From CAYLPU01 sp964385635 (lineage in GTDB: Bacteria > Chloroflexota > Anaerolineae > B4-G1), in assembly GCA_964385635.1 (NCBI GenBank), contig CAYLPU010000082.1, positions 1-22,459 on the forward strand: DNA of 22,459 nucleotides, given 5' to 3'. The position numbers were made by a program, and so were the translations under genes. Numbering within the stretch: position 1 is the stretch's first letter; each line of letters begins with the position of its first letter. Shown piece after piece: positions 1 to 7,700 of the stretch. Below the pieces are notes generated by a model. The model made no database searches, was not told the origin of the DNA, and worked only from the letters and a program-made list of their open reading frames with translations.

Positions 1-51
1 TTCCAGGATGTATGGTACTTGACAGAGTTCAATCGCGCCACAACTGAACGG

Positions 52-303
52 TTACGTCTGGATGATGTCATTGACAGTGTCGGCGGCGGGCACCTTGTCC
101 ACCAGGATTTCAACGATCAACAGCACAGCCAATGTGCCGATGACCCACCAACTGCTCAGCGCGTCATACGGTTCGTTGAGTGTGACCAGCGGCGTAAACC
201 GGGCCAGGAGGGCGACGACCATAAGCGGAATATAGGCGTTCAACCCGGCTGAGGTCGAGAGACCGAAGGCCGTCGCCAGACTTAGAAAGGCTTGTCCTAC
301 CAT
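52..303 (-). CDS. DUF4126 family membrane protein, C-terminally shortened
   Basis: An 83-residue protein matching the N-terminal part of DUF4126 membrane proteins. A 'GLSTSAGLNAYIPL' start is followed by a hydrophobic segment, then 'SSWWVIGTLAVLLIVEI' and 'VDKVPAADTVNDIIQT'. From memory the family is about 180-200 residues and continues after this motif with a second membrane half. Here a TAA follows at once (52-54), and none of the three frames running to the window edge resumes the family pattern. The gene is probably a 3'-truncated remnant, or a short variant. The ATG at 303 lies 3 nt after the stop of the DUF4013 gene and has no Shine-Dalgarno site of its own, so translation is probably coupled to that gene. 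The function of the family is unknown to me beyond being an integral membrane protein. Confidence 0.6.
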   Translation of the reverse strand: MVGQAFLSLATAFGLSTSAGLNAYIPLMVVALLARFTPLVTLNEPYDALSSWWVIGTLAVLLIVEILVDKVPAADTVNDIIQT

Positions 304-306
304 TTC

Positions 307-1032
307 TCAAACCGCGAGAGTCGCCGCTTTGGCCTTACGCCCGATCTGACCGTATAGATGCCCGGAGAAGATCACCAACCAGGCACTGACGGGCAGCATC
401 AGCAGGCTGAGTACGAGGCCCAGAATCCACCCGCAGATGGGGATGATGCTCAGAACGCCGATCAGCACACTCAGCACGACACCAATGACCATGCTCGCTG
501 CCCACACCAGCACCTGGCTGCTGATGATGCTCCCGATGTTGGCGAACAGGAAGCGGAAGATCTCCCCAAGGCGCAGGCAGGCCCCGATCTCACCGGTCTC
601 CGCGTACCGTATCTGCAACACAGGCGCCAGGAATGTCAACAGGATGCCGTACAGGACCGCCAGACAGCCAACTCCCAGGCTCACAAGCCCTGATACACCG
701 GCCAGGATGGCCATCAAGTCCTCTTGCTCACCAGCGAGCATCGGCAGAAACCAGACCATCGTGGCTGGGCAGACGAGAATCAAAAGGGGCAGCGTGTAGA
801 GCAAGTAAGCGATCCAGAACATCAGCCCGTCCATGAAGTAGCGCCCCAGGTTGTCCCAGGCGGGCAAGGGCCGGGGCTGATCAGCCATAACGTTGCGGAT
901 GACGGCGATGGCATACCCCATGAGCGCGAACAGGCCAAAGATGGGGATCAGCATGATCGCTGCTCCCAATAAGATTTTGCTCACCCACTGCTCGTCTTCG
1001 AACACGAAGCCGAAGGCTTTGCCAATGTCCAT
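307..1032 (-). CDS. DUF4013 domain membrane protein
   Basis: A 241-residue integral membrane protein. It begins 'MDIGKAFGFVFEDEQW', the typical opening of DUF4013 proteins: a cytoplasmic amphipathic start, then 'KILLGAAIMLIPIFGLFALMGY'. About five to six hydrophobic segments follow, with a polar 'LRLGEIFRFLFANIG' stretch between them. The start at 1032 is chosen over one 9 codons upstream because a strong AAGGAGGAA site sits just before it. A consensus promoter lies at 1087-1115. The short DUF4126 gene follows 3 nt after the stop, so the two are probably co-transcribed. DUF4013 proteins have no established biochemical role; a membrane or transport accessory role would be a guess. Confidence 0.8.
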   Translation of the reverse strand: MDIGKAFGFVFEDEQWVSKILLGAAIMLIPIFGLFALMGYAIAVIRNVMADQPRPLPAWDNLGRYFMDGLMFWIAYLLYTLPLLILVCPATMVWFLPMLAGEQEDLMAILAGVSGLVSLGVGCLAVLYGILLTFLAPVLQIRYAETGEIGACLRLGEIFRFLFANIGSIISSQVLVWAASMVIGVVLSVLIGVLSIIPICGWILGLVLSLLMLPVSAWLVIFSGHLYGQIGRKAKAATLAV

Positions 1033-1037
1033 GGTGC

Positions 1038-1046
1038 TTCCTCCTT
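1038..1046 (-). promoter_or_regulatory. Shine-Dalgarno site of the DUF4013 gene
   Basis: On the minus strand this reads AAGGAGGAA, 5 nt before the ATG at 1032. It decides the start, excluding the longer reading from 1059. Confidence 0.75.
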
Positions 1047-1086
1047 GTGCACTTTGCACTGGTACCTGTTCAACTCAGGTGCTTGA

Positions 1087-1115
1087 ATTATAGCCCAGGT
1101 TTGCGCACAAGGCAA
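1087..1115 (-). promoter_or_regulatory. sigma70-type promoter for the DUF4013 gene
   Basis: On the minus strand TTGCCT (1110-1115) is followed by a 17-bp spacer and a perfect TATAAT (1087-1092). Transcription would start near 1080, giving a 5' leader of about 48 nt that contains the AAGGAGGAA site. The promoter lies in the short gap after the DUF2085 stop, so the DUF4013-DUF4126 pair can be transcribed independently of yjbQ-DUF2085. Confidence 0.65.
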
Positions 1116-1118
1116 CTG

Positions 1119-1901
1119 CTACCCCAGCGGTGGGATGCCTGAGAGTGTGCCAGTGAGGGCGTACCGGACGAGGTCAATCACGCCAACCTGGATGAGGCTC
1201 ACTGTGAAGCCAGCCAGCATAGGGATGGTGGCCTCGTGCCAGGTGTCCACCACGTTCTCCCGCCGCACGATCATCACCACCAGCATGCTATTGACGCAGG
1301 TGAGCAGGGCCAGCACACCCAGTGCGCTCAGTAGTGCCAGTGGATAGAGTAGGAAAGACCACCGGGTGAGCACCAGGCCGACCATGCCGGCTTCGAGCAG
1401 GAGCAGCACGCCCAGGTCGCGCGGGTTCCGTATGGCGCTCTCAGGGACGGGCCGTTGCCACAAGGTGAAGTTAAAGATGGGGTAGACGAGCGCGCTCATC
1501 GTCAATCCGTTTAACGCACCGGTGGTCAGCCTCAGCCAGTTCTGGGGCTCGTAGAGGTGCGGACCGTTGAGGAGGGTCATGTAGGAGTTGAGGCCATCGG
1601 TTGCCCACAGCAGCGTGAGGCCGACGAGGATGACGATGATGAGCGGGGGAGGAAACTCGGCGGTGCGGCGGCGGCGCAGCACCACAGCCTGTCCGAAGAA
1701 CCCGGTCAACGCGCCGATGAAAGTGCCGCTACAGCGTGCACAGAGCGGGAGTTGGCGCCCGGCGATGGTGAAGGAGTGCGATTCTATGCGGTGGCAGACG
1801 GCATAGCCGATCATATCCGCCTTGGTCAGTAGCCCGCCTGGCGTGGCGATGAGGAAAACCAGGGATGTCGCCATCGCCAGCGCTACGATGAGCCACGGCA
1901 A
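1119..1901 (-). CDS. DUF2085 family membrane protein
   Basis: A membrane protein of about 260 residues. The DUF2085 signature is clear: 'CHRIESHSFTIAGRQLPLC' followed by 'ARCSGTFIG', a Cys/His-rich loop with C-H and C-x-x-C spacing that may hold a metal. About six hydrophobic segments surround it. The family function is unknown. The start is uncertain. The coordinate given is a TTG at 1901 with no Shine-Dalgarno site, which would start almost inside the first membrane helix. An in-frame ATA at 1953-1955 has AAGGAG 6 nt upstream and would add 18 hydrophilic residues. An in-frame ATG at 1974-1976 is cut off by TAA after five codons. There is little room for a promoter between this gene and the yjbQ stop at 1991, so it probably reads through from yjbQ. 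Confidence 0.75.
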   Translation of the reverse strand: MPWLIVALAMATSLVFLIATPGGLLTKADMIGYAVCHRIESHSFTIAGRQLPLCARCSGTFIGALTGFFGQAVVLRRRRTAEFPPPLIIVILVGLTLLWATDGLNSYMTLLNGPHLYEPQNWLRLTTGALNGLTMSALVYPIFNFTLWQRPVPESAIRNPRDLGVLLLLEAGMVGLVLTRWSFLLYPLALLSALGVLALLTCVNSMLVVMIVRRENVVDTWHEATIPMLAGFTVSLIQVGVIDLVRYALTGTLSGIPPLG

Positions 1902-1961
1902 TGGGAAGGCCGGCCCGCGATGTTTGTTGGGAGGTGGGGAAGTCGGCGTATCTATGTGTTA

Positions 1962-1967
1962 CTCCTT
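1962..1967 (-). promoter_or_regulatory. Shine-Dalgarno site facing an ATA codon (DUF2085 gene)
   Basis: AAGGAG on the minus strand lies 6 nt upstream of an in-frame ATA (1953-1955). No ATG, GTG or TTG exists in frame between the TAA at 1959-1961 and the TTG at 1901. The site overlaps the end of a five-codon in-frame mini-ORF (ATG at 1974-1976, TAA at 1959-1961). Confidence 0.5.
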
Positions 1968-1990
1968 GCACGACATGAAACAAGAATCTG

Positions 1991-2407
1991 CTATTCTCCC
2001 ATCACCTGCACTACCAGCCGCCGTGACCTGGGGCGGGTGTCAAAATCGAGAAACACGATTTGTTGCCACGTGCCCAGCGTGAGATGGCTCTCGACGAAGG
2101 GCACCGTCAGCGAGGGGCGGATGAGGGCGGAGCGGATATGGGAGTGGCCATTATCGTCCCCCCAGCGCAGGTGGTGGCGGTAATCCCGATCGGGCGGCGC
2201 GATCTCGTCGAGCACCTGCTGGAGGTCCGAAAGTGCGCCGCTTTCGTACTCGATGGTGGTCAGGCCCCCGGTCGAACCGGGGCAAAATACGGTGACGATG
2301 CCCGCCTGTAGGCCTGAATCTCTCACCGCTCCCGCGACCTGGGAAGTGATGTCCTGGATGTCACAATGGCCCTGGGTGTGCAGGTGTAGTTCTTGAGTGA
2401 TGACCAT
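1991..2407 (-). CDS. yjbQ: YjbQ/UPF0047 family protein (secondary thiamine-phosphate synthase-type)
   Basis: A 138-residue single-domain protein of the YjbQ/UPF0047 family. Visible hallmarks are 'GIVTVFCPGSTGGLTTIE' (usually 'vHTTAalti.E') and 'HHLRWGDDNGHSHIRSALI', the conserved H-x-(x)n-GDxNGHSHxxxx(L/I) block. It ends with 'LGTWQQIVFLDFDTRPRSR', the usual LGTWQ-(x)n-D-D-x-PR-R motif. E. coli YjbQ can complement thiamine-phosphate synthase mutants weakly, but its true role is unsettled. The length matches the family at about 135-140. The start at 2407 is preferred over one at 2428 because GAGGAG lies just upstream and the N-terminus 'MVITQELHLHT' fits the family. A promoter lies at 2441-2469. 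The DUF2085 gene follows about 35-90 nt downstream. Confidence 0.88.
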   Translation of the reverse strand: MVITQELHLHTQGHCDIQDITSQVAGAVRDSGLQAGIVTVFCPGSTGGLTTIEYESGALSDLQQVLDEIAPPDRDYRHHLRWGDDNGHSHIRSALIRPSLTVPFVESHLTLGTWQQIVFLDFDTRPRSRRLVVQVMGE

Positions 2408-2440
2408 TCGCCTATCTCCTCTTCTCATTCATTTCATTTC

Positions 2441-2469
2441 ATTATAACTCATGGCTGCCCAAACGACAA
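2441..2469 (-). promoter_or_regulatory. sigma70-type promoter for yjbQ
   Basis: On the minus strand TTGTCG (2464-2469), a 17-bp spacer, then a perfect TATAAT (2441-2446). The predicted transcript starts near 2434 with a leader of about 27 nt containing GAGGAG. It is back-to-back with the helicase promoter in the 102-bp divergent gap. Confidence 0.6.
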
Positions 2470-2472
2470 AAC

Positions 2473-2501
2473 TGGCGCGCCGCGCTTGACTGTGTTACAA
2501 T
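2473..2501 (+). promoter_or_regulatory. Promoter of the helicase gene, leaderless type
   Basis: TACAAT (2496-2501) ends 8 nt before the helicase ATG at 2510, and no Shine-Dalgarno sequence precedes that ATG. With a 17-bp spacer the -35 would be TGGCGC (2473-2478), a poor match. The expected transcription start falls at or next to the start codon. Two other genes in the window have the same arrangement (10407 and 11135). Confidence 0.45.
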
Positions 2502-2509
2502 GCACCACT

Positions 2510-4687
2510 ATGGAACTTCTCAAAGGGCTCAACCCCCAACAGCAGAAAGCCGTCGCTGCATCCGATGGCCCAGTGCTGGTGCTGGCCGGGCCGGGGAGCG
2601 GCAAGACCCGCGTGCTCACCCACCGCGTCGCCTGGCTGGTGCTGGAACGGGACGTCGCCCCCTGGCGTATCATGGCGGTCACCTTCACCAACAAGGCCGC
2701 CCGCGAGATGCGGGAGCGGCTGGAGCGGCTTCTTGGCCCTTCCCGCGCCCGCAGCCTCACGCTAGGCACCTTCCATGCCACTTGTGCCCGCATCTTGCGC
2801 CGTGAGGCCGAAGCGGCCGGCATCTCTCGCGACTACGCCATCTTCGACGCCGACGACCAACTCCGTTTGGTCAAGCAGGCGCTCCGTGACCTGAACCTGG
2901 ATGACAAGCGCTACCGTCCCCGAGCGGTGCACGGCGCCATCTCCCGCGCCAAGAATGAACTGGTCTCACCAGAGGCGTATTCCACCGGCTCCTACTATGG
3001 TGAAGTCGTCAAACGGGTCTACGAGCGCTACCAGGCGTTGCTGGCGTCTAATGACGGGCTCGACTTCGATGACCTGCTGGTGGTGATGGTGCGCCTGTTT
3101 GGCCAGGACCCGGACGTGCTGGCGAAGTACCAGGAGCGCTACCGGCATGTCCTGGTGGACGAGTTCCAGGACACCAACCAGGCGCAATACGTGCTGTTGC
3201 GGCAACTTTCGGGACGGCATCACAATCTCTTTTGCGTCGCCGACGAAGATCAGTCAATCTATGCATGGCGTGGCGCCGACTATCGCAACATCCGCCGTCT
3301 GCGGGATGATCACTCCGATCTCGTGACCATTCTCCTGGAGCAGAACTACCGCTCCACCCAGACCATCCTGGACGCTGCGCACGCCCTCATCCGTCATAAC
3401 CCCGACCGCACCGATAAGTCGCTCTTCACGCGACGGGGGTGCGGGCCTAAGATCACCGTCCACGAAGCGTACGACCAGGACGACGAGGCCCGGTTTGTTG
3501 TGGACACCATCGCCCAACTGGTCTCCTCCCCCAACGAGGTGGGGCAGGGGGAGGTGCGCCCCGGTGACTGCGCCGTGATGTACCGCACCAACGCCCAGTC
3601 CCGCGCCTTCGAGGAAGCCTTCATCCGCGCTGGTCTACCCTACAGGCTGGTCGGCGCCACCCGCTTCTACGCCCGCCGCGAGATCAAGGACCTGATCGCG
3701 TTCCTGCGGTTGATCCACAATCCCATCGACGGCGTGAGTATGGGCCGTGTGATCAACGTCCCTCCTCGAGGCATCGGACGAAAGACAGTGGCAGTGCTGG
3801 AGAACGCAGCGCAGGAACGGGGTATCTCCGTCTACCAGGTGTTCAAGGGAATCCCAGATCCCAAATCCCAAGTCCCAAATCTGGGGACACGGGCACGCCG
3901 GGTGCTGTCATCGTTCCTGGAACTGTTGGAGGGCTGGATCGCGGCGCGTGCGCACCTGACGGTGGCGCAGTTGATAGACCGCGTGTTGGAGGACACTCGC
4001 TACGCCGGCTATCTCCGTGACGGCACCGATGAGGGGGAGGAGCGCTGGGCCAATGTGCTGGAGTTGCGCAATGTGGCCGCCGAGTACGAGGCTCTGACCT
4101 TGACCGACTTCCTGGCCGACGTCGCGCTCGTCTCCGACGTGGACAACCTGAACGATGCGGCAGACGCACCGACGTTGCTCACGCTTCACAGCGCCAAGGG
4201 GCTGGAGTTTCCCATCGTCTTCATCACTGGGTTGGAGGAGGGGATGCTCCCTCACAGCCGCTCCTTCGACGACCCGAAACAGATGGCCGAGGAGCGACGA
4301 CTGATGTACGTCGGCCTGACGCGGGCAAAGGACCGGCTCTTTTTGACCTACGCCTTTGTTCGTACGCGCTACGGCGACAGTGAGCCCTCGGTTCCCAGTT
4401 GTTTTCTGGGCGACATTCCGCCGGAGTTGGTCAGTGGCTCGTGGGGACAGAAACAGCGCGGCGCGTCCCGGCGCGCGACGACGTGGCGACCGACGCCTGT
4501 GCCCTCCCGCCCTGCCGGGCCCCGGTTCCGTGCTGGGCAGCGGGTGCAGCACGCGACCTTCGGCGAGGGGCTGGTGGTGCAGAGCCGCGTTGAAGGGGAT
4601 GGCGAAATCGTGACGGTGATCTTCGAGGATGTCGGGCTGAAGCGGCTGATGGCAAACCTGGCGCACCTGGAACGGTTGGAGGGTTAG
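2510..4687 (+). CDS. pcrA: PcrA/UvrD-type ATP-dependent DNA helicase
   Basis: A 725-residue superfamily 1A helicase that unwinds DNA 3'-5' in repair and replication-fork processing. Motifs in order: Q-motif 'LNPQQQKAV', Walker A 'AGPGSGKT' (26-33), Ia 'TFTNKAAREM', Ib 'GTFHATCARIL', Walker B 'VDEFQDTNQAQY' (about 216-227), III 'DEDQSIYAWRGAD', IV 'EQNYRST', V 'LTLHSAKGLEF', VI 'MYVGLTRAKDRL'. The C-terminal 'GQRVQHATFGEG' block is the Tudor-like tail that contacts RNA polymerase in PcrA. Length is normal. The start at 2510 is chosen because family homology begins there; the 39 codons upstream hold the intergenic promoters. Oddity: residues about 448-459 ('IPDPKSQVPNL') are encoded by a short-word repeat that looks inserted in the 2B subdomain. 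pcrA versus uvrD naming is by similarity only. Confidence 0.93.
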   Translation: MELLKGLNPQQQKAVAASDGPVLVLAGPGSGKTRVLTHRVAWLVLERDVAPWRIMAVTFTNKAAREMRERLERLLGPSRARSLTLGTFHATCARILRREAEAAGISRDYAIFDADDQLRLVKQALRDLNLDDKRYRPRAVHGAISRAKNELVSPEAYSTGSYYGEVVKRVYERYQALLASNDGLDFDDLLVVMVRLFGQDPDVLAKYQERYRHVLVDEFQDTNQAQYVLLRQLSGRHHNLFCVADEDQSIYAWRGADYRNIRRLRDDHSDLVTILLEQNYRSTQTILDAAHALIRHNPDRTDKSLFTRRGCGPKITVHEAYDQDDEARFVVDTIAQLVSSPNEVGQGEVRPGDCAVMYRTNAQSRAFEEAFIRAGLPYRLVGATRFYARREIKDLIAFLRLIHNPIDGVSMGRVINVPPRGIGRKTVAVLENAAQERGISVYQVFKGIPDPKSQVPNLGTRARRVLSSFLELLEGWIAARAHLTVAQLIDRVLEDTRYAGYLRDGTDEGEERWANVLELRNVAAEYEALTLTDFLADVALVSDVDNLNDAADAPTLLTLHSAKGLEFPIVFITGLEEGMLPHSRSFDDPKQMAEERRLMYVGLTRAKDRLFLTYAFVRTRYGDSEPSVPSCFLGDIPPELVSGSWGQKQRGASRRATTWRPTPVPSRPAGPRFRAGQRVQHATFGEGLVVQSRVEGDGEIVTVIFEDVGLKRLMANLAHLERLEG
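3851..3885 (+). repeat. Short-word tandem tract within the helicase gene
   Basis: The tract reads atcccagatcccaaatccca and continues agtcccaaatctgggg, roughly four and a half copies of an 8-base word near 'atcccaaa'. Its ends (cccagat / atctggg) can also pair. It stays in frame and adds about 11 residues to the 2B subdomain between 'VYQVFKG' and 'GTRARRVL'. The surrounding gene does not share this base composition. Confidence 0.6.
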
Positions 4688-4757
4688 GGCTGGATAAAGT
4701 TAGCGAACTTTCCCCATCACAAACACGTGGGACAGCAAACCAACCGGCAGCCCTCTC

Positions 4758-4790
4758 AGGTGCGACGCACTTTGGAGGTGCGTCGCACCT
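4758..4790. terminator. Perfect 13-bp hairpin between convergent genes
   Basis: aggtgcgacgcac (4758-4770) is followed by a 7-nt loop (4771-4777) and its exact reverse complement (4778-4790). It lies in the 107-bp gap between the convergent helicase (stop 4687) and kinase (stop 4795) genes, where a two-way terminator or RNA 3'-end stabiliser is expected. No T-run follows on either strand, so it is not a classical intrinsic terminator. It could equally be one copy of a dispersed REP-like palindrome. Confidence 0.55.
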
Positions 4791-4794
4791 TCGC

Positions 4795-7700
4795 TCACGG
4801 CGCAGGTGTGGACAGCGGCAGGCCCGAGATGTCCCACACCTTGAAGTTATCGAAGTGCACCCGAAGCGTGCTGCTGTCAGTCTCGTTCCCAACTGCCAGC
4901 ATAACTGTACCCTTTTCCAACGACTCATCACGGACAAACCAGAGTGGTTCTCCGTTCATATAGATTGCTATCTGTGGGCCTTGAGCGATAAGGGTCAGGC
5001 GGTTTATTCCGGTTCTTTGTTCAAAACTGGGAGCGTACACAGCATCTTCTTCAATCAGCTCTCCACTGATTCCACCGACGTTCTTCCATAGATCAAAACT
5101 GCCGTCGGGATAAAACTTAACGCTGTAAGCGCCGGCAGGCTGTTCAACGAATCCCGGCGAGTGTCGAAAACTGACATACCAATGGCCCCACTCGCCGGAG
5201 ATGAACTGTACATCCACCTCCAGGACAAGATCGGAGAGTTCAAGGGGGCGATCTGGCAGGACACCAACATCATGATACCCTGGCGCGACCAAGATGGAGT
5301 AAGCATTGTCTTCGTAGCCCCATTGGTCTCCATCGGTGGTTGACCTGCTGGGCCAACCGCTGCCCGGATCGCTGAAGTCATCTTCGTAGTCTGGCGGTCG
5401 GTCGGCGATAGCGGCCAGGATGGGCTTGGCGAAGGCGTGGGCTTGGTCGGCGGGGGAGCCTGGGGCAGGCGTCGGCGCAGCAGCGGCCTCCGGCGGCGCG
5501 CCCACCAGCCGGAAGATACCGTCCGGCGTAGCGGCGTAGACCCTGGAGGGATCGTTGGGATTCACGGCGATGGAGTAGACCACCGGGTTCGACCCCAGCT
5601 CCTCCTGGATGGGCGACCAGTTTTCCCCACCATCCACGGAGACGAAGGCCCCGCCGTCGGTGGCTGCGTAGATAGTCTGTGGGTCACCAGGATCGATCAC
5701 CAGTTCGTTGATGGAAGAGTCGGTCAATCCCGCATTCATCTGATGCCAGGTGTGGCCTCCGTTGAGTGTCTTGAGCACCCCCTTGTGTGTCGAGCCATAG
5801 TACACCACATTCGGGTCAGATGGGTCGAGGACTGCCGCCCGGTACATACCGCCCAACTCGGCCAGCAGACGCCACGTCTCCCCGCCATCGTCTGAGCGAT
5901 AGATGGAACCATTGCTCTCTACATACACCCGTTTGCCGTCCAGATGCGCCAGCAGGATTGGATCGCCGCAGATCGTTTGAGGGAAGCTTTCCACCTCGAC
6001 GAACGTCACCCCTCCATCTTGGGAAAGCAGTGGCCGCTTTGAGCAGCCCTCTGTGAGCCACAACTTCAGGCTGTCCTGCGGGTCGGGCACCAGTTGCCAG
6101 GCGTCACGGTAGCCGCTGCCGAACTGCTCCCACGTCTGCCCGCCGTCTCTGGAACGATACAACCCCTGCGAACGACCGGGACGATAGAGGACGTCCTGCA
6201 CCGGGTCAATAATAACAGGGCAGCCTCCGTCGTCTGTGGCAATCACCTGCCAGATTTCGCCGCCATTCTCGGAGCGATAGGTTTCGCACGGGCTGTCCCT
6301 TCCGCCCAGAAACAGCCGCTTCCCATCGCGGGGGTCCACCGTGAGTTGCATGCGGGCCGCCCCCAGCCAGCCGACGCGCAGCCAGGTCTCCCCCCCATCG
6401 GTGGATTTCAACACCACGTCGCTCCCGGCGTAAAGGGTCTGTGGGGCGCTGGGCGCGATCGCAAAGGGGCGGCTATTCCATCCGCTCCAACCGCCCAGCC
6501 CGACGGATGACCACGACGCGCCGCCGTCGCGTGAAATCCGCATCTGCCCACCCTGCACGCAATACACCGCGCCACTCTCCGGGTTGACCGCCAACCACTG
6601 GCAGTTCTCTCCCAGAATTTGCGTCCACGTCCGGCCGCCATCTGATGATTTGAATGTAGAAGTCCAACCACCGGCGTAGACTGTATCAAAGTCGCGTGGG
6701 TCGGCGGTCACGTGCCATGCATCGTCCCCCCACTCGTCGGGAGTCACTATTGCCGGCGGGGTCAACCATTCCCAGGTCCGTCCCCCATCGGTCGTTTCGT
6801 ACACACCAGCCCGGCACTCCAAGTTGGCATCCTCGTGGCTGGCTGCATAGAGGTGCTCAAAGTCAGCCGGGTCCACGAAAAAATCCATGACCTGAGGGCA
6901 ATGACTGCTTTGCCGCCTCCAGCTTTGGCCCCCATTGGTGGAGAGATAAAAACCGTCTGAGGTTCCGGTATAGTACAACCGTTGGCTATCGGTCGGGTCA
7001 ATGTAAACCAGCGCTCCCCAGTCCCATGCCCTGTCCAGATCAATCCCTGTATTGGCCGCCTGCCACGTCTGCCCGCCATCGGTAGATCTGTACACGCCTC
7101 CCTGATCGAACAGTGCCGTATACACGACGTTGGAACCGTTGGGGTCAATCACGATGCTGCCGACGGTGCCTTTGCCCAGACCTTGATTGCTGGGCGTCCA
7201 GGTGTGTCCACCGTCGCGCGAGACGTAGATACCCGCCCCGTAGGTGCCGGCGAAGACGACGTCAGGGTCGTTGGGGTCCACGGCCAGCGCGTTGGTGGCC
7301 GCTGGCAAGAAGCTGGTAGCATCGGCCAGTTGCTCCCACTGCAACGCCGGCGGCGGCGGAGATATAGCCGTTGCTAGCATTTCCGCGGGAACGGGGGTTA
7401 ATGGGGGCACTGGCGTGATCGTAGGCTGGAGTGTGGATGTCGCCGTTTCCTCCACCACCCGCACCACCTCCAGTTGCCCGTCGCTGATCTGCACCCGCAG
7501 TGGCACGAGGTTCAGGATCAAGAAAAGCGCCACCAGGGCAACGATGCCTATGGCCACCCACGCCGCCGTCCGTCCCCATCCCACCGGCATCGCCTCCCGC
7601 ACGTCCACCACCGCCCGCGCCCGGGGCACTTCAGCCGGCACCGCTGTCACCTCCGCCACGGCGGGTTCTGCCCTTACCATCTCTACCACGGCGGGCTCCG

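Noticed and set aside
3908..4666. Minus-strand open frame of 252 codons within the helicase gene
   Set aside because: The helicase motifs III-VI and the Tudor-like tail occupy the plus strand here; the antisense frame has no credible features.
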